64,000 bases of DNA from Prosthecobacter debontii (GCA_945869465.1 CAMBPB010000004.1:1-64000); one strand, 5' to 3'. Positions 49,770 through 59,671 are shown, numbered from the stretch's first letter. Translations and numbers: made by a program. Notes: generated from the letters alone by a model not told the origin.

Positions 49770-50096
49770 TCATTCCCATTGATTTTCGCGGCGGTCACCC
49801 TCGCCGCCTCGCTCCGCGGTTGCTGCGGTGGATCCGTCGCGGAAACCATGGCTAACATCGGCGAGCGGCTGAACAGATCTGGGAGACCGGCGCCTACCCC
49901 ACGCCGAAAAGACCGATCCATGTCCGCCACGACATGCAGGCGGATGGCAGCATCAAATCGACGATCAAACTGCCGGAGGGTGTCGAGCCGGTCATCGGGC
50001 CCGGGAAGAGAGTGCCCGGGAAGAGAGTGCCCGGGAAGCATCCCGGCCGCTGGCGTTTCATGCCGCTGAAGTTCCCAACAGCCGGTTCTTGCCCTA
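49770..50096 (+). pseudogene. Frameshifted remnant of a small secreted protein
   Basis: IFAAVTLAASLRGCCGGSVAETMANIGERLN in one frame, then EQIWETGAYPTPKRPIHVRHDMQADGSIKSTIKLPEGVEPVIGPGKRVPGKRVPGKHPGRWRF in another. Confidence 0.5.
50000..50038 (+). repeat. 15-bp tandem repeat CCCGGGAAGAGAGTG x2.6 (GKRVP peptide)
   Basis: Direct reading 50000-50014, 50015-50029, 50030-50038. Confidence 0.9.
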
Positions 50097-50744
50097 TTGG
50101 CGGCGGTCACTATCCTGTCGCACGTCGTGACTGCCGCCGCCCGCCCGCTTTTGCAATCAATGAAGGAACCCGCCGTGTTGCTGTTCGGGTTGCTGGCGGT
50201 CATGTGGGCCGCCGAGGTGGTGGATTTCCTGCTGCCGGTGGTGGATCTGGACCGGTTCGGGATCCGCCCGCGGACAGCGCGTGGTTTGTTAGGAATCATG
50301 TTCTCGCCGTTCCTGCACGCCGGTTTCGGCCATCTCCTCGCGAACTCGCTGCCGTTCCTCCTGCTAGGCGGACTGGTGATGACCGGCGGACGCCGTCCAT
50401 TCCTCCGGCTCAGCCTGTGGGTGACCGTCATCGGCGGCGGCGGCGTATGGCTGTTAGGCGGCGGTCGGACGGTGCATCTGGGGGCCAGCCTGCTGATCTT
50501 CGGCTACCTCGGGTTTCTCCTCAGCCGGGGAATCGTGGCGCGCGGCTTTGGCAGCGTGCTGATTGCGTTAGGGGTTCTGTTCGGCTACGGCGGGATGCTT
50601 CTGGGTGTCCTCCCCGGCCAGCCCGGCATCTCCTGGCTCGGCCACCTGTGCGGTTTCCTCGCCGGTATCGCGGGAGCCAGGGTCGTCCGCGGGAGTGACC
50701 CGCCGGACGCAACCGCGACTACAGGGCGAAATCATCGTAAGTGA
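50097..50744 (+). CDS. Rhomboid-family intramembrane protease-like protein (true start possibly 50160)
   Basis: FSPFLHAGFGHLLANSLPFLLLGG; HLGASLLIFGY; SWLGHLCGFLAG. Confidence 0.82.
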   Translation: MAAVTILSHVVTAAARPLLQSMKEPAVLLFGLLAVMWAAEVVDFLLPVVDLDRFGIRPRTARGLLGIMFSPFLHAGFGHLLANSLPFLLLGGLVMTGGRRPFLRLSLWVTVIGGGGVWLLGGGRTVHLGASLLIFGYLGFLLSRGIVARGFGSVLIALGVLFGYGGMLLGVLPGQPGISWLGHLCGFLAGIAGARVVRGSDPPDATATTGRNHRK

Positions 50745-50976
50745 GGAAAAACCCGGCGTTCTGCGGCTCGTTGAGCGAAGCAGCGGCCGTGCGGTATTGA
50801 GGCAAGATGCTCAATACTGTTGCTTTAGCACCGTTCTTGGCAGGAAGGCAGGGACCGTTTTGCTCAATGCTAGCTTGGGCATCATGAATGCCGGAGTGGT
50901 CTTTGCAACCTCTCAGCAGGATGATGGCTTGGGTAATGAACTCCCGAATGTCAGCCACCCATCTTGAAAATCCAGT

Positions 50977-51447
50977 TCACTGCCAGAGATAGGACCGGCG
51001 GGTTGCCAGTTCCCGCGCGCCGCGCCGCAGGGTGGCCTTCCACGCCAGCACCTTGCCGCCATCGAAATAGGAATCGCCGATGACGGCAAACTCCGCAATG
51101 CCTTGCGAAGCGGACGCGGGAAATTCCTTGCTCACGCGGTTCACGAGGCTGGCGGTGGCGCCCTGTTGGTATTGGAACACGACTTCCACTGGGCCCTGGC
51201 CGACCCCCGCGGCATCGTGCCACACCAGGGTGTAGTATTGGCCGAGTCGTTGGCGTCGCTCGGCCATGCTGACGGCGCCGCGGAGGTGGCGCTCTTTCTC
51301 CATCCGCACCATCGGATCATCGCCGGGGTTCCGGGTCTGATCGCGCAGTTGAAATTGTTTGACGATCAGCGGTTGTGGCGGACCCGCACAAGCACCGAGG
51401 AACAACACCACCAGAAGGCTGGACATGGCTTTCACGGCGCGATTCAA
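50977..51447 (-). CDS. Putative lipoprotein
   Basis: SSLLVVLFLGACAGPPQ lipobox. Confidence 0.65.
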   Translation of the reverse strand: MNRAVKAMSSLLVVLFLGACAGPPQPLIVKQFQLRDQTRNPGDDPMVRMEKERHLRGAVSMAERRQRLGQYYTLVWHDAAGVGQGPVEVVFQYQQGATASLVNRVSKEFPASASQGIAEFAVIGDSYFDGGKVLAWKATLRRGARELATRRSYLWQ

Positions 51448-51494
51448 GCAGGGCCGGCACGGGATTCAAGGAACAACCGGCCGCGCGCCGATTT

Positions 51495-52274
51495 TCACCC
51501 TTCACGCTCCGGAGAATCCTGCGCAGAATGGCGATGGCGATAGACGCCGTCTTTCACGCGGACCTCCGGTGGCAGCTTGCTCCGCTCGAAGTGTTCGTAG
51601 CCTTCGCGAAGATGGCTCCAGAAACCGAACCATTCGCTAGCAGTCTCGCGTGCCATGCGTTGTCCGGTCATACGGAAGGGAAAAAGATGGACGCGGAAAA
51701 ACTTCTGGCCGCCATTCAGAGCCGCGTCACACAGGGTGTAGATTTCCTCGATTTTTTCGTCCGTCATGGCGAGGCAGCCGACGGAAACGTGGTTGCCATG
51801 AATCATGATGAAGCTGCCGGTGCGTCCGTGATAGCGGTCATGGTCGTTAGGATATCCGAGGTTGAAGGCAAGGTGGAAATGGCTGTCGGGTTTCATGCCG
51901 GCGGGCGGGACAGCGTAAAAACCCTCCGGTACCTGGCCGTCGCCTTCGGCGAGCTTCGGGCCGGGCTTGCCGGACAGTGCGGCGATGGCCCAAGTGCGAA
52001 AGAGCTCGTATTTGCCGGTATCGCGGCGGCGGACCCAGAGTTCCAGTTGGCGCTCCTCCTTGAAGGCGCGCAGGAAGACCGGATCGCCGAAGTGCAGGCC
52101 CTTTTTCGTTAGGTCGCGTTCCAACCCCGGGCGCACGCGTTTGGCGGCGGCCCTGGCGCGGGCGGGGCCGGGAAGGGAGGCGCGGGTTTCTGCCACGGCG
52201 GCATCCTGTGCCGAACCGGGTTCTCCCGGGCAAGGCAAAAACACGAGCAAGGCGATGGTCAAAAAACGGCGCAT
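51495..52274 (-). CDS. L,D-transpeptidase (YkuD-like) secreted protein
   Basis: Signal peptide; IMIHGNHVSVGCLAMTD catalytic motif. Confidence 0.85.
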   Translation of the reverse strand: MRRFLTIALLVFLPCPGEPGSAQDAAVAETRASLPGPARARAAAKRVRPGLERDLTKKGLHFGDPVFLRAFKEERQLELWVRRRDTGKYELFRTWAIAALSGKPGPKLAEGDGQVPEGFYAVPPAGMKPDSHFHLAFNLGYPNDHDRYHGRTGSFIMIHGNHVSVGCLAMTDEKIEEIYTLCDAALNGGQKFFRVHLFPFRMTGQRMARETASEWFGFWSHLREGYEHFERSKLPPEVRVKDGVYRHRHSAQDSPEREG

Positions 52275-52456
52275 GTTAAAACGGCGGATTTGCAGGTTCC
52301 CGGTGAATCCGAACGAGGGGACCCGATTGGTAACCCGGCGTGATCGAAATGCATACCCGCGTTTTGTGAAAAACCGGTGAATCCGCGCCGATCTGACGCC
52401 GCCGCGGATTTGCGGTTTCAAATCGCCGGAATGCAGCCTAGATTGCCTCGTAAGAC

Positions 52457-52837
52457 ATGATCACCATCAGCTCCAAAGCCGCCGAAGAACTCGCCAAACT
52501 GCTCGCCAGCCGGGCTCCCTCGGCCGTTGCGGGCCTGCGTCTCGCCGTCCGCCGGGGCGGTTGCGCCGGCTGGCAATACGAAATGAACGTGGCCGATCCG
52601 GAACCCGGCGACCTGGTGGTGGTGGCCGGCGGTGCCCGGGTGATCGTGGCGGCCGACAGCACCGAGCGCCTGCGGGGCTGCGAGGTGGATTACTCGGATG
52701 ACCTTACCGACGCCGGATTCAGGGTCAACAATCCGAACGCGGCACGCTCGTGCGGCTGCGGCACATCCTTTGAACCGGCCGATGAGCCGCCCGGAGCCCA
52801 TGCGGTGGCTGATGGCGAAGCCTGTGGATCTCCCTAA
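52457..52837 (+). CDS. HesB/IscA-type Fe-S protein
   Basis: GGCAGWQYEM and SCGCGTSF cysteine motifs. Confidence 0.88.
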   Translation: MITISSKAAEELAKLLASRAPSAVAGLRLAVRRGGCAGWQYEMNVADPEPGDLVVVAGGARVIVAADSTERLRGCEVDYSDDLTDAGFRVNNPNAARSCGCGTSFEPADEPPGAHAVADGEACGSP

Positions 52838-52855
52838 CAACCTAGCGAATCCACC

Positions 52856-53596
52856 GTGCCCCGCGTCGTCGAAGAACCCGCTCCCCAGCGCCCCAGTTAT
52901 TTCTGGTGGCTGCTGGCCAATGCGCTCGCCTTGTGTTTCGCGATCGTTAGCTGGGTGGTCTGCCTGGAGGTTTTCGGCAATCCGGAGGTCCCGCGGAATT
53001 ACGAAATCCTCCGCAAACTCGGCCGCCTGCCTGATTTGAAGCGCTACACCGTGCTCGACGTTCCCGACGGAAATCTGTTGGATCCCAAGGGCCTCTACAA
53101 GAAGTTCCTCTCGCTCTCCGACGAGCAGATCGACAGCTTCAACAAGCAGTTCATTCGAAACTACCTGACCAATTTCACCCAACCGCTGGCGCTCACCTAC
53201 GTTGAGGGCGACTATCAGGTAATCAAGCTACGAGAACTCGGCGAGTCCGACTTCCTCAGACATGGATTTGCCATCCGTGCCCGGGCACTCATCAAACCCG
53301 ATGACTTCACCAAACCCGCTCCCTACCCGGTGATCATCGAATACCTGTTTCCCACCAAGGAAACCGCCGCCGCGCGGGAATTCCGGCCGGGCGACACCCT
53401 CGCTGTGAAAAAAAGCCCGAACTGCGCGGCCATCGTGCATGCCGAGCGGGTGATGGAGGGCGATGAGCAGGTTGTCAGTCTAACGGTCATACCGATCGCC
53501 TACGGACCCTACCGCGTGGGCGATAACCACACCTTCGGCATCGAGCCGCCCGCGGAGGTCCGGCCCGCCGCCGGCTTCCCGGTGTTCAAACCCTGA
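52856..53596 (+). CDS. Conserved membrane-anchored hypothetical protein
   Basis: N-terminal TM segment; 246 aa. Confidence 0.65.
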   Translation: MPRVVEEPAPQRPSYFWWLLANALALCFAIVSWVVCLEVFGNPEVPRNYEILRKLGRLPDLKRYTVLDVPDGNLLDPKGLYKKFLSLSDEQIDSFNKQFIRNYLTNFTQPLALTYVEGDYQVIKLRELGESDFLRHGFAIRARALIKPDDFTKPAPYPVIIEYLFPTKETAAAREFRPGDTLAVKKSPNCAAIVHAERVMEGDEQVVSLTVIPIAYGPYRVGDNHTFGIEPPAEVRPAAGFPVFKP

Positions 53597-53954
53597 TCTC
53601 TCAGAACTTCGCGCTCATCCCGGCGTTTCTGGGTGCCGGGCTGACGCTCGCGGGTTCCACCGGCTGGCGTGGGCTGGCCATCCTGCGTTCCAAAATGCCT
53701 TGGAACAAAGTGGATTGTGTGAGGCGGCCCCAAGGTGACCTCCTGCTCGACCTGATACACCAACCGTTGCTCGTCCCGACGGGACGCGATCTAACAAATG
53801 TGTGGCGGGTGCGGGGTTTGGAATTCCATCTGGAATCCGAGTCCTGAAAGGACGCCTCATCCGGGGATTGCCCAAGCCACTGGATTTCAAAACTTTTTAA
53901 ATCATGGGGTTAGCCTTCATGACAGTTGGAGAATCTGAGGCGGTCCCCCGGGAT

Positions 53955-54644
53955 TCAGGCCGGTTCCGCGATGGTGCGGATGGTGCAGACCCCGTCCATC
54001 ACGGTGAAACGCACGTTGCGCCCGCAGAGCATGGCTCCGAAGATTCGGGCGGAGTCCTGCGCTTGAACCGGCGGGCGGGGATCGAGGGCGAGGGCTTCGC
54101 GAATCACGGCTTGGGCGCGCTGCGGCAGCGTGTGGAATGCCGCCTCCGACTCGCTGGCAACCTCGACCTGGAGGCGCGGGATTTCATCCCGGGCGAATCC
54201 CGCGTCGGCGTCGGGGATGGACTCCGCGTAGGGCAGATAGGGTTTGATGTCGTAAACCGGCGTGCCGTCCAACAGGTCCAGTCCGCCTAACCGAAGGATC
54301 GGTCCGTCCTTCGCGACGGTATCGATTGCCTCAAGGCGGACCAGCGAGAGGCCGAGTCCGTTAGGACGGAAGGTCGAGCGGCTGGCGAACACGCCGACGC
54401 GTTGGTTGCCACCCAAGCGGGGCGGACGGACGGTGGGTTTCCAGCCCTGGCCGAGGGTTTCATGAAATCCGAAAATGAGCCACAAATGCGAGAATCCTCC
54501 GATGCCGCGAATCGCCTCGGGACTTCGATAGGCATCGTGGAAAACCAATTCGCCCCAGGCGCTTGGGCAGAGTCCCGGTTGCCGGGGGACACCGAATTTT
54601 CCTCCGAAACAGGAGCGGACCGTGCCGATCGGAGCGAGAGTCAT
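53955..54644 (-). CDS. trmO: tRNA (N6-threonylcarbamoyladenosine(37)-N6)-methyltransferase TrmO (TsaA family)
   Basis: MTLAPIGTVRSCFGGKFGVPRQPG; STFRPNGLGLSLVRL. Confidence 0.9.
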   Translation of the reverse strand: MTLAPIGTVRSCFGGKFGVPRQPGLCPSAWGELVFHDAYRSPEAIRGIGGFSHLWLIFGFHETLGQGWKPTVRPPRLGGNQRVGVFASRSTFRPNGLGLSLVRLEAIDTVAKDGPILRLGGLDLLDGTPVYDIKPYLPYAESIPDADAGFARDEIPRLQVEVASESEAAFHTLPQRAQAVIREALALDPRPPVQAQDSARIFGAMLCGRNVRFTVMDGVCTIRTIAEPA

Positions 54645-54657
54645 CGGGTGAAAAAAG

Positions 54658-54683
54658 AGGGGCGCTGAAGTCACCGCCCCTCT
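54658..54683 (-). terminator. Terminator of the 771-aa lipoprotein gene
   Basis: GAGGGGCG-ctgaagtcac-CGCCCCTC; A6 on + strand gives T6 on minus. Confidence 0.8.
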
Positions 54684-54695
54684 CTGAGTGAAGGC

Positions 54696-56999
54696 TCAGC
54701 GCGTTTTGAAGTGAACGCTCGAACGCAGCACGCCGCCTTCCCGGCGGGCGTGGACGGTGAGTTTGTCCATCGCGTCCATCGCGGAGATGAGATCGGCCGC
54801 GTTTTTCAACTGGTCAGGGGACATTCCTTCCTCGCCGAAGATGGCGGTGGAGTTTTTCTCAACCACTTTGAGAGTTTCACGGGAGAACTTCTGCATGGCC
54901 TTGAAGTTCATCGCGAACCACAAGCCGGTGCGGGTTTCTCCGCCCTTGGCGGCCTTGGTGATGAGATCGAGCGCCTGATTTTTTGAGGTGGAGGCGGCGA
55001 ACCACTTGTCGCCCACGGTCACTGAGGGCATGAAGTCATCGTTAAAAAACGGCATCGAGAAAAACCAGGTGGTGTTGCCGTCTTTTTCCGAACTGATCGG
55101 CTTTAGCATCGGGATTTTCTCACCGGTCATTTCGCTGATCTTGGCCAGCACGCTGGTGGCGCTGGTGTTCATCTTGTCCCATGAGGCGGCCAGCTTGGCA
55201 CGATCCGTGACCGGAGAAATCACCGAAATCCGCGGGAATTTCCCTTCATCGACGACCGCTTGCGGGATGCCCGGAATTGCCGGAACCGTGCCGTTGAGAT
55301 CGACGACCCATGCGCTTTCGTGGCCGAGGCTGTCGCGGAAACCCTCGCTGAAGGCATCCCACAGCGCGACCGCGTCGCGGCGGAACTTGCTGTCGAACAT
55401 CTTGGACATTTCCTTGAACTGGGTCAGGTCCTCATCCTTCATCGGGAGTTCGGAAACCTTCATGGCAATCGCATAGGCGGTTTCCGTCAGCGCTTCGAGA
55501 TAGGCGCGGGTTTTTTCGTCATAGGCGGCTTCCGTGGTCATGTTGGCGAACATCACCACGTCTTCCGCGTCGCCGAGCGAGGCCAGTTTGTTCGGCGTTT
55601 TCCAATCAACCGCGCCATTGTCGGTGCCGCCGTAGGATTCGATTTTGAGGCCGTCTTCGAAAAACACGGCCATGCCGAGGGATTCGGTGCCTGCGAGTTT
55701 GCGGAGTGCGGTTTGGCGTTCGGCCACCATGCGCAGCAGCGCCTCAAGGTCGCGGGTGTCACCGAGGCCTGCGGAGCCGGCCAGTCCGTCGCGGATACCG
55801 CTGGCGATGTCCGACAGGCCGCCGACCGATTGGATGAGCTGGTCCATCGCACCCTTCTGGCCATAGATCACGGCGGCAAGGTCCTTGGAGGCGTGGGCAT
55901 CGCAGAAGGCGAGGGCGTCGGAACCCACCAGCGATTGAGCGGGGCTGGCGGCGAAATTCAGATCGTCCACCGATGCGCCGACGAAGAGCAGGGCATAATC
56001 GCCAATGATTCCCGAGACGACCACGAGGTCCTTTTTCGCGATGGCGGCGAGGAGTTTATCCACGGCCGCAGGTTCCATTATTTTCTCCATACTCGCGCGC
56101 TCTTCTGCCATGGCCGCGGAGATTTTCGCGCCGGAAATCTTGTGGCCGGCGAATTTTTGGCCGGCTTTTTCGATGGCGATCGGTTCGACCATTTCGCCCA
56201 TCATGCCGATATTTTCAGTCATGGCTGCGAGTTGTTGGGCGGCGGAGTCGCGCTCGGCGGCGCTGGTCCGGAAGGCGAGGTAGATCGGGGGCATTTTCAT
56301 GCGATCCACCAAGGCAATGCCGGATTCCGGGTCGGCAAGCAGGTCCTTGATCAGTTCCTGACCGTATTGATCCGCAAACGCATCGTTCAAGCGGGAGAAA
56401 TCCTCCGCTTGGGCAGCCGCCACGAACGCCTTGGCCAGTGAGCGCATTTGGAAGTAACTCATGCGGCGGTAAGCGGTGAGCAGATTGGCGGTTTGTGCGC
56501 CGGTGGTTTTGCCGAGGGCAATGGTAAACTCCGTGGCAAACAGCCCCGAGAGGCCCATGGGTTCCGCTTCGTCAGGCGCGGCTGGCTCTTCGGCGGCATC
56601 CTGCTCGCCTTCCGGCAATTGGAAATCCTCGTCATCCATTTCCTCGCCGCCGGGTTCCAGGTCCCTGCCTTCTCCCATCATTCCCATGCCCATTTGAGCT
56701 TCGAAGAGTTTCCAGAGTTTGCTGGATTTGATGCGATTCACGGACTTGCTGCCGTTGTGGAAAGCCATCACCACTTCCGTGTCCTGCGGCAGGTGTTTGA
56801 CGAATCCGAGTTTGGCGGCGCGTTCGTCAGTGGTCAGCGTGACAGCCTTCTCCACCGGTGCGGGTGGGGGAGGAGGCGCGTCGGTAGGCGTTTCCACCGC
56901 CACCGGTGATGCGGGCACCTTGGGCTCTTCCTTTTTCTTGCAGGCTCCGAGGCAAAGCGCCACGGCGGGGAACACCAACCAACTCACTCGAATTTTCAT
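54696..56999 (-). CDS. Large putative lipoprotein, conserved hypothetical
   Basis: MKIRVSWLVFPAVALCLGACKKKEEPK lipobox; ~767 aa. Confidence 0.75.
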   Translation of the reverse strand: MKIRVSWLVFPAVALCLGACKKKEEPKVPASPVAVETPTDAPPPPPAPVEKAVTLTTDERAAKLGFVKHLPQDTEVVMAFHNGSKSVNRIKSSKLWKLFEAQMGMGMMGEGRDLEPGGEEMDDEDFQLPEGEQDAAEEPAAPDEAEPMGLSGLFATEFTIALGKTTGAQTANLLTAYRRMSYFQMRSLAKAFVAAAQAEDFSRLNDAFADQYGQELIKDLLADPESGIALVDRMKMPPIYLAFRTSAAERDSAAQQLAAMTENIGMMGEMVEPIAIEKAGQKFAGHKISGAKISAAMAEERASMEKIMEPAAVDKLLAAIAKKDLVVVSGIIGDYALLFVGASVDDLNFAASPAQSLVGSDALAFCDAHASKDLAAVIYGQKGAMDQLIQSVGGLSDIASGIRDGLAGSAGLGDTRDLEALLRMVAERQTALRKLAGTESLGMAVFFEDGLKIESYGGTDNGAVDWKTPNKLASLGDAEDVVMFANMTTEAAYDEKTRAYLEALTETAYAIAMKVSELPMKDEDLTQFKEMSKMFDSKFRRDAVALWDAFSEGFRDSLGHESAWVVDLNGTVPAIPGIPQAVVDEGKFPRISVISPVTDRAKLAASWDKMNTSATSVLAKISEMTGEKIPMLKPISSEKDGNTTWFFSMPFFNDDFMPSVTVGDKWFAASTSKNQALDLITKAAKGGETRTGLWFAMNFKAMQKFSRETLKVVEKNSTAIFGEEGMSPDQLKNAADLISAMDAMDKLTVHARREGGVLRSSVHFKTR

Positions 57000-57077
57000 A
57001 GGGGCCGACAACTAGACCAAGCGCGAACCCTCTAGCAAGCAGATTGGTCGGGATTGGCCGAAAAATCGTCGTTGCGT

Positions 57078-57857
57078 CTAGTCACGCTTGCCGAGCGGGC
57101 GCACCCAGATATTCCGGTATTCCATGGGATCGCCATGGAATTGCAGCGAGATCGGACCGGTCTCGGGGTGTTTGGCGGGATAACTCGCGAGTTTCCGCCA
57201 CACGGTGGGGCCTTGGTAAGATTCGCCATGTTGCAGCACCACGCCGTTTTGAATCACCGTGGCCTTGGCTGGCTTGACGACTTTTTCCCCTTCGTAAACC
57301 GGCGGCTCGAAGGCGATGTCGAAGCTCTGCCATTCGCCCTGGGGCAGTGTCGCATTCACCAGCGGCGGAAGCTGGCCATACAGCGCTCCCGCAGTGCCGT
57401 CGGCATAGGTCGGGTTGTTCTGGCTTTGCAGCACTTGCACTTCATACAAACCCATCAGGAAAACGCCGCTGTTGCCGCCTTGCTGCCCTGAAACCGGCCG
57501 TCCCGCGGGCAGCCGCCACTCGAAATGGAGTTGGATCGCCCCGAACGATTCCTTGGTCTGGGTGTTCTTGCCGGATGCCACCATCACCCCGTCCTTAAGC
57601 TGAAATGTCGGCGCTCCGCCGTTGGTGGTCCAGGCATCCAGCGAACTTCCGTCGAAAAGCACTTTGGCGTCGGAAGGTGGTTTCACCGCAAGCGCAGCGC
57701 CCGGGATCACCACCGGCGGCTGCGGGCGCTTGCCGTCATGCACATGATAGGGGCTGCCCGGAAGCTGCGGCGTGCCGGGCTCGCCCTTGACCTCCGCCCA
57801 GGCGGTCCCGCAGGCCGCCGCCAGCGACAACATCATCATTATTGGTTCGAGTTTCAT
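57078..57857 (-). CDS. Secreted DUF1080 (3-keto-disaccharide hydrolase-like) protein
   Basis: Signal peptide; VLFDGSSLDAWTTNGGAPTFQLKDGVMVASG. Confidence 0.85.
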   Translation of the reverse strand: MKLEPIMMMLSLAAACGTAWAEVKGEPGTPQLPGSPYHVHDGKRPQPPVVIPGAALAVKPPSDAKVLFDGSSLDAWTTNGGAPTFQLKDGVMVASGKNTQTKESFGAIQLHFEWRLPAGRPVSGQQGGNSGVFLMGLYEVQVLQSQNNPTYADGTAGALYGQLPPLVNATLPQGEWQSFDIAFEPPVYEGEKVVKPAKATVIQNGVVLQHGESYQGPTVWRKLASYPAKHPETGPISLQFHGDPMEYRNIWVRPLGKRD

Positions 57858-57955
57858 CAGTCTCCGGGAACGCGATTTTCGTCCGGTTCTTGCAAGCGAT
57901 CGGAAAATATCCGGGTTGCGGGCAGCGCCGGATTGTGGATGCTTGTTTCCGTCCC

Positions 57956-58966
57956 ATGACCACGGCCAGCACCTTCCCACCCACCCGCGGCGATCTTTTC
58001 CCCTTTGAACTCGTCCGCCCGGAACTCGAACGCGTGGAAGTCTCCATCCGCGAACAAGTCCGGGGTTTCGATCCCGCCATCGAGCCGTATGTCGCCTACA
58101 TCTGCAACACATCCGGCAAACGCATCCGTCCCGCCCTCGCCATCCTCGTCGGCGGTGCCGCGGGCGGGGTCACCGGGGATCACCTGAAAATCGGTGTCAT
58201 TCTGGAACTCATCCACATGGCGACGCTGGTCCACGACGATATCATGGACGGCGCCAACACCCGCCGCATGGTGCCCACCGCCAACGCCAAGTGGGGCAAC
58301 GCCCTCTCGGTCCTGCTAGGTGACGCGCTGTTCTCCCACGCCCTGACACTCGCCACCGATTTCAACAGCATCGACATCTGCCGCAAGGTCGGCAACGCCG
58401 CACGCGAAGTGTGCCAGGGGGAAATCATCCAGACCCAGCGCCGCTTCGATCTCACCTTCACCAAGGCCGAGTATTTCCGGGTCATCGGCATGAAAACCGG
58501 CGCACTGTTCGCCGCCGCCACAGGCATCGCCGGTAAACTCTCCGGCCTTGACTCGGAATCCGAGGCGCGTCTCGCCGCCTACGGCATGAAACTTGGCACC
58601 GCCTATCAGATCTACGACGACTGCCTCGACCTCGTCGGCTCCGAGGAAGTAGTGGGCAAGACCCTCCGCACCGATCTGGTCAAGGGCAAGCTCACCCTGC
58701 CGATCCTCAACCTGCTGGAAACCGCCTCCGAACCCCAGCGCATCAAGCTCAACAAACGCATTCTCGATCAGGAACCACTGGATCTGCCGGTGTTGTTAGG
58801 CATCGCCGAATACGAAGGCGCCATCGAAAGCGCGGTGGACACCGCGCTGGACATGCTCGTCCAGAGCCGCGAGGACCTCGCCCCGCTCGGCAAGTCCGTG
58901 CACGCCGATGCGCTCGTGCAAATCACCCGCTTCCTCGCCGGGCTGTTGGAAACGTGCCGGAGGTAG
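57956..58966 (+). CDS. Polyprenyl diphosphate synthase
   Basis: GKRIRPAL; LVHDDIMD; YQIYDDCLD aspartate-rich motifs. Confidence 0.93.
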   Translation: MTTASTFPPTRGDLFPFELVRPELERVEVSIREQVRGFDPAIEPYVAYICNTSGKRIRPALAILVGGAAGGVTGDHLKIGVILELIHMATLVHDDIMDGANTRRMVPTANAKWGNALSVLLGDALFSHALTLATDFNSIDICRKVGNAAREVCQGEIIQTQRRFDLTFTKAEYFRVIGMKTGALFAAATGIAGKLSGLDSESEARLAAYGMKLGTAYQIYDDCLDLVGSEEVVGKTLRTDLVKGKLTLPILNLLETASEPQRIKLNKRILDQEPLDLPVLLGIAEYEGAIESAVDTALDMLVQSREDLAPLGKSVHADALVQITRFLAGLLETCRR

Positions 58967-59006
58967 AACCTCGATCCTGCCCGCCGCTCCGGAGTCCAAC
59001 CGGACG

Positions 59007-59107
59007 GCGAGTCTCCAGACTCGCCCGCTTGTGATAGGGAGGGCAAAGAGGGGTGGCCTGGCGCCCTTGCTTTGACGCTTCATGCGCGGGCGAGTCTGGA
59101 GACTCGC
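59007..59107. repeat. 22-bp perfect inverted repeats flanking ~57 bp (REP/BIME-like)
   Basis: GCGAGTCTCCAGACTCGCCCGC (59007-59028) and GCGGGCGAGTCTGGAGACTCGC (59086-59107). Confidence 0.85.
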
Positions 59108-59136
59108 GGTCCTTTGATGCTCGCGGTCCTTTGATG
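59103..59136. repeat. 17-bp direct repeat CTCGCGGTCCTTTGATG x2
   Basis: Exact copies at 59103-59119 and 59120-59136. Confidence 0.9.
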
Positions 59137-59178
59137 CGCGCTTGCGGCGACGGGAGGGCGGCGCTACAACCACCGGAC

Positions 59179-59664
59179 TTGAAAACACACCTTACCGCCA
59201 TCGTCGCCATGACTCCCGGGCGGGTCATCGGCCGGGCCGGTTCGTTGCCGTGGCATTTGCCGGAGGATCTGGCGTTTTTCAAGCGTGTGACTTCCGGCCA
59301 TCCGATCGTGATGGGGAGAAAAACCTTTGAATCCATCGGCCGGCCGCTGCCAAAGCGCCGGAACATCGTGATGACGAGGGACTTGGAGTGGTCGGCTCCG
59401 GGAGTGGAGGTGATTCATCGGGCGGAGGATCTGCAACGCCTGCCAGGGCTGGAGGGGCGGGTGTTCGTCATCGGCGGCGCGGAAATCTACGCGGCGTTTT
59501 TGCCGGAACTCGAAGATCTGTTAGTGAGTCATGTGTTTGCCGAATACGCGGGCGACACCCGGTTTCCGGAGTTCGCGGGCGTGTTTGCGCAGTCCGAGTT
59601 GTTGGAAACCCACGGGGCCTTCGAGGTGCGGCGGTGGACCCGGCGGTTAGGCGCGCGGTCCTGA
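59179..59664 (+). CDS. folA: Dihydrofolate reductase
   Basis: TTG start; IVAMTPGRVIGRAGSLPWHLPEDL; VMGRKTFESIGRPLPKRRNIV. Confidence 0.92.
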   Translation: MKTHLTAIVAMTPGRVIGRAGSLPWHLPEDLAFFKRVTSGHPIVMGRKTFESIGRPLPKRRNIVMTRDLEWSAPGVEVIHRAEDLQRLPGLEGRVFVIGGAEIYAAFLPELEDLLVSHVFAEYAGDTRFPEFAGVFAQSELLETHGAFEVRRWTRRLGARS

Positions 59665-59671
59665 ACCGCCA

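Noticed and set aside
50719-50958. 79-aa minus ORF MADIREFITQAIILLRGCKD...
   Set aside because: No recognisable family, no clear ribosome-binding context; cannot be supported as a gene.
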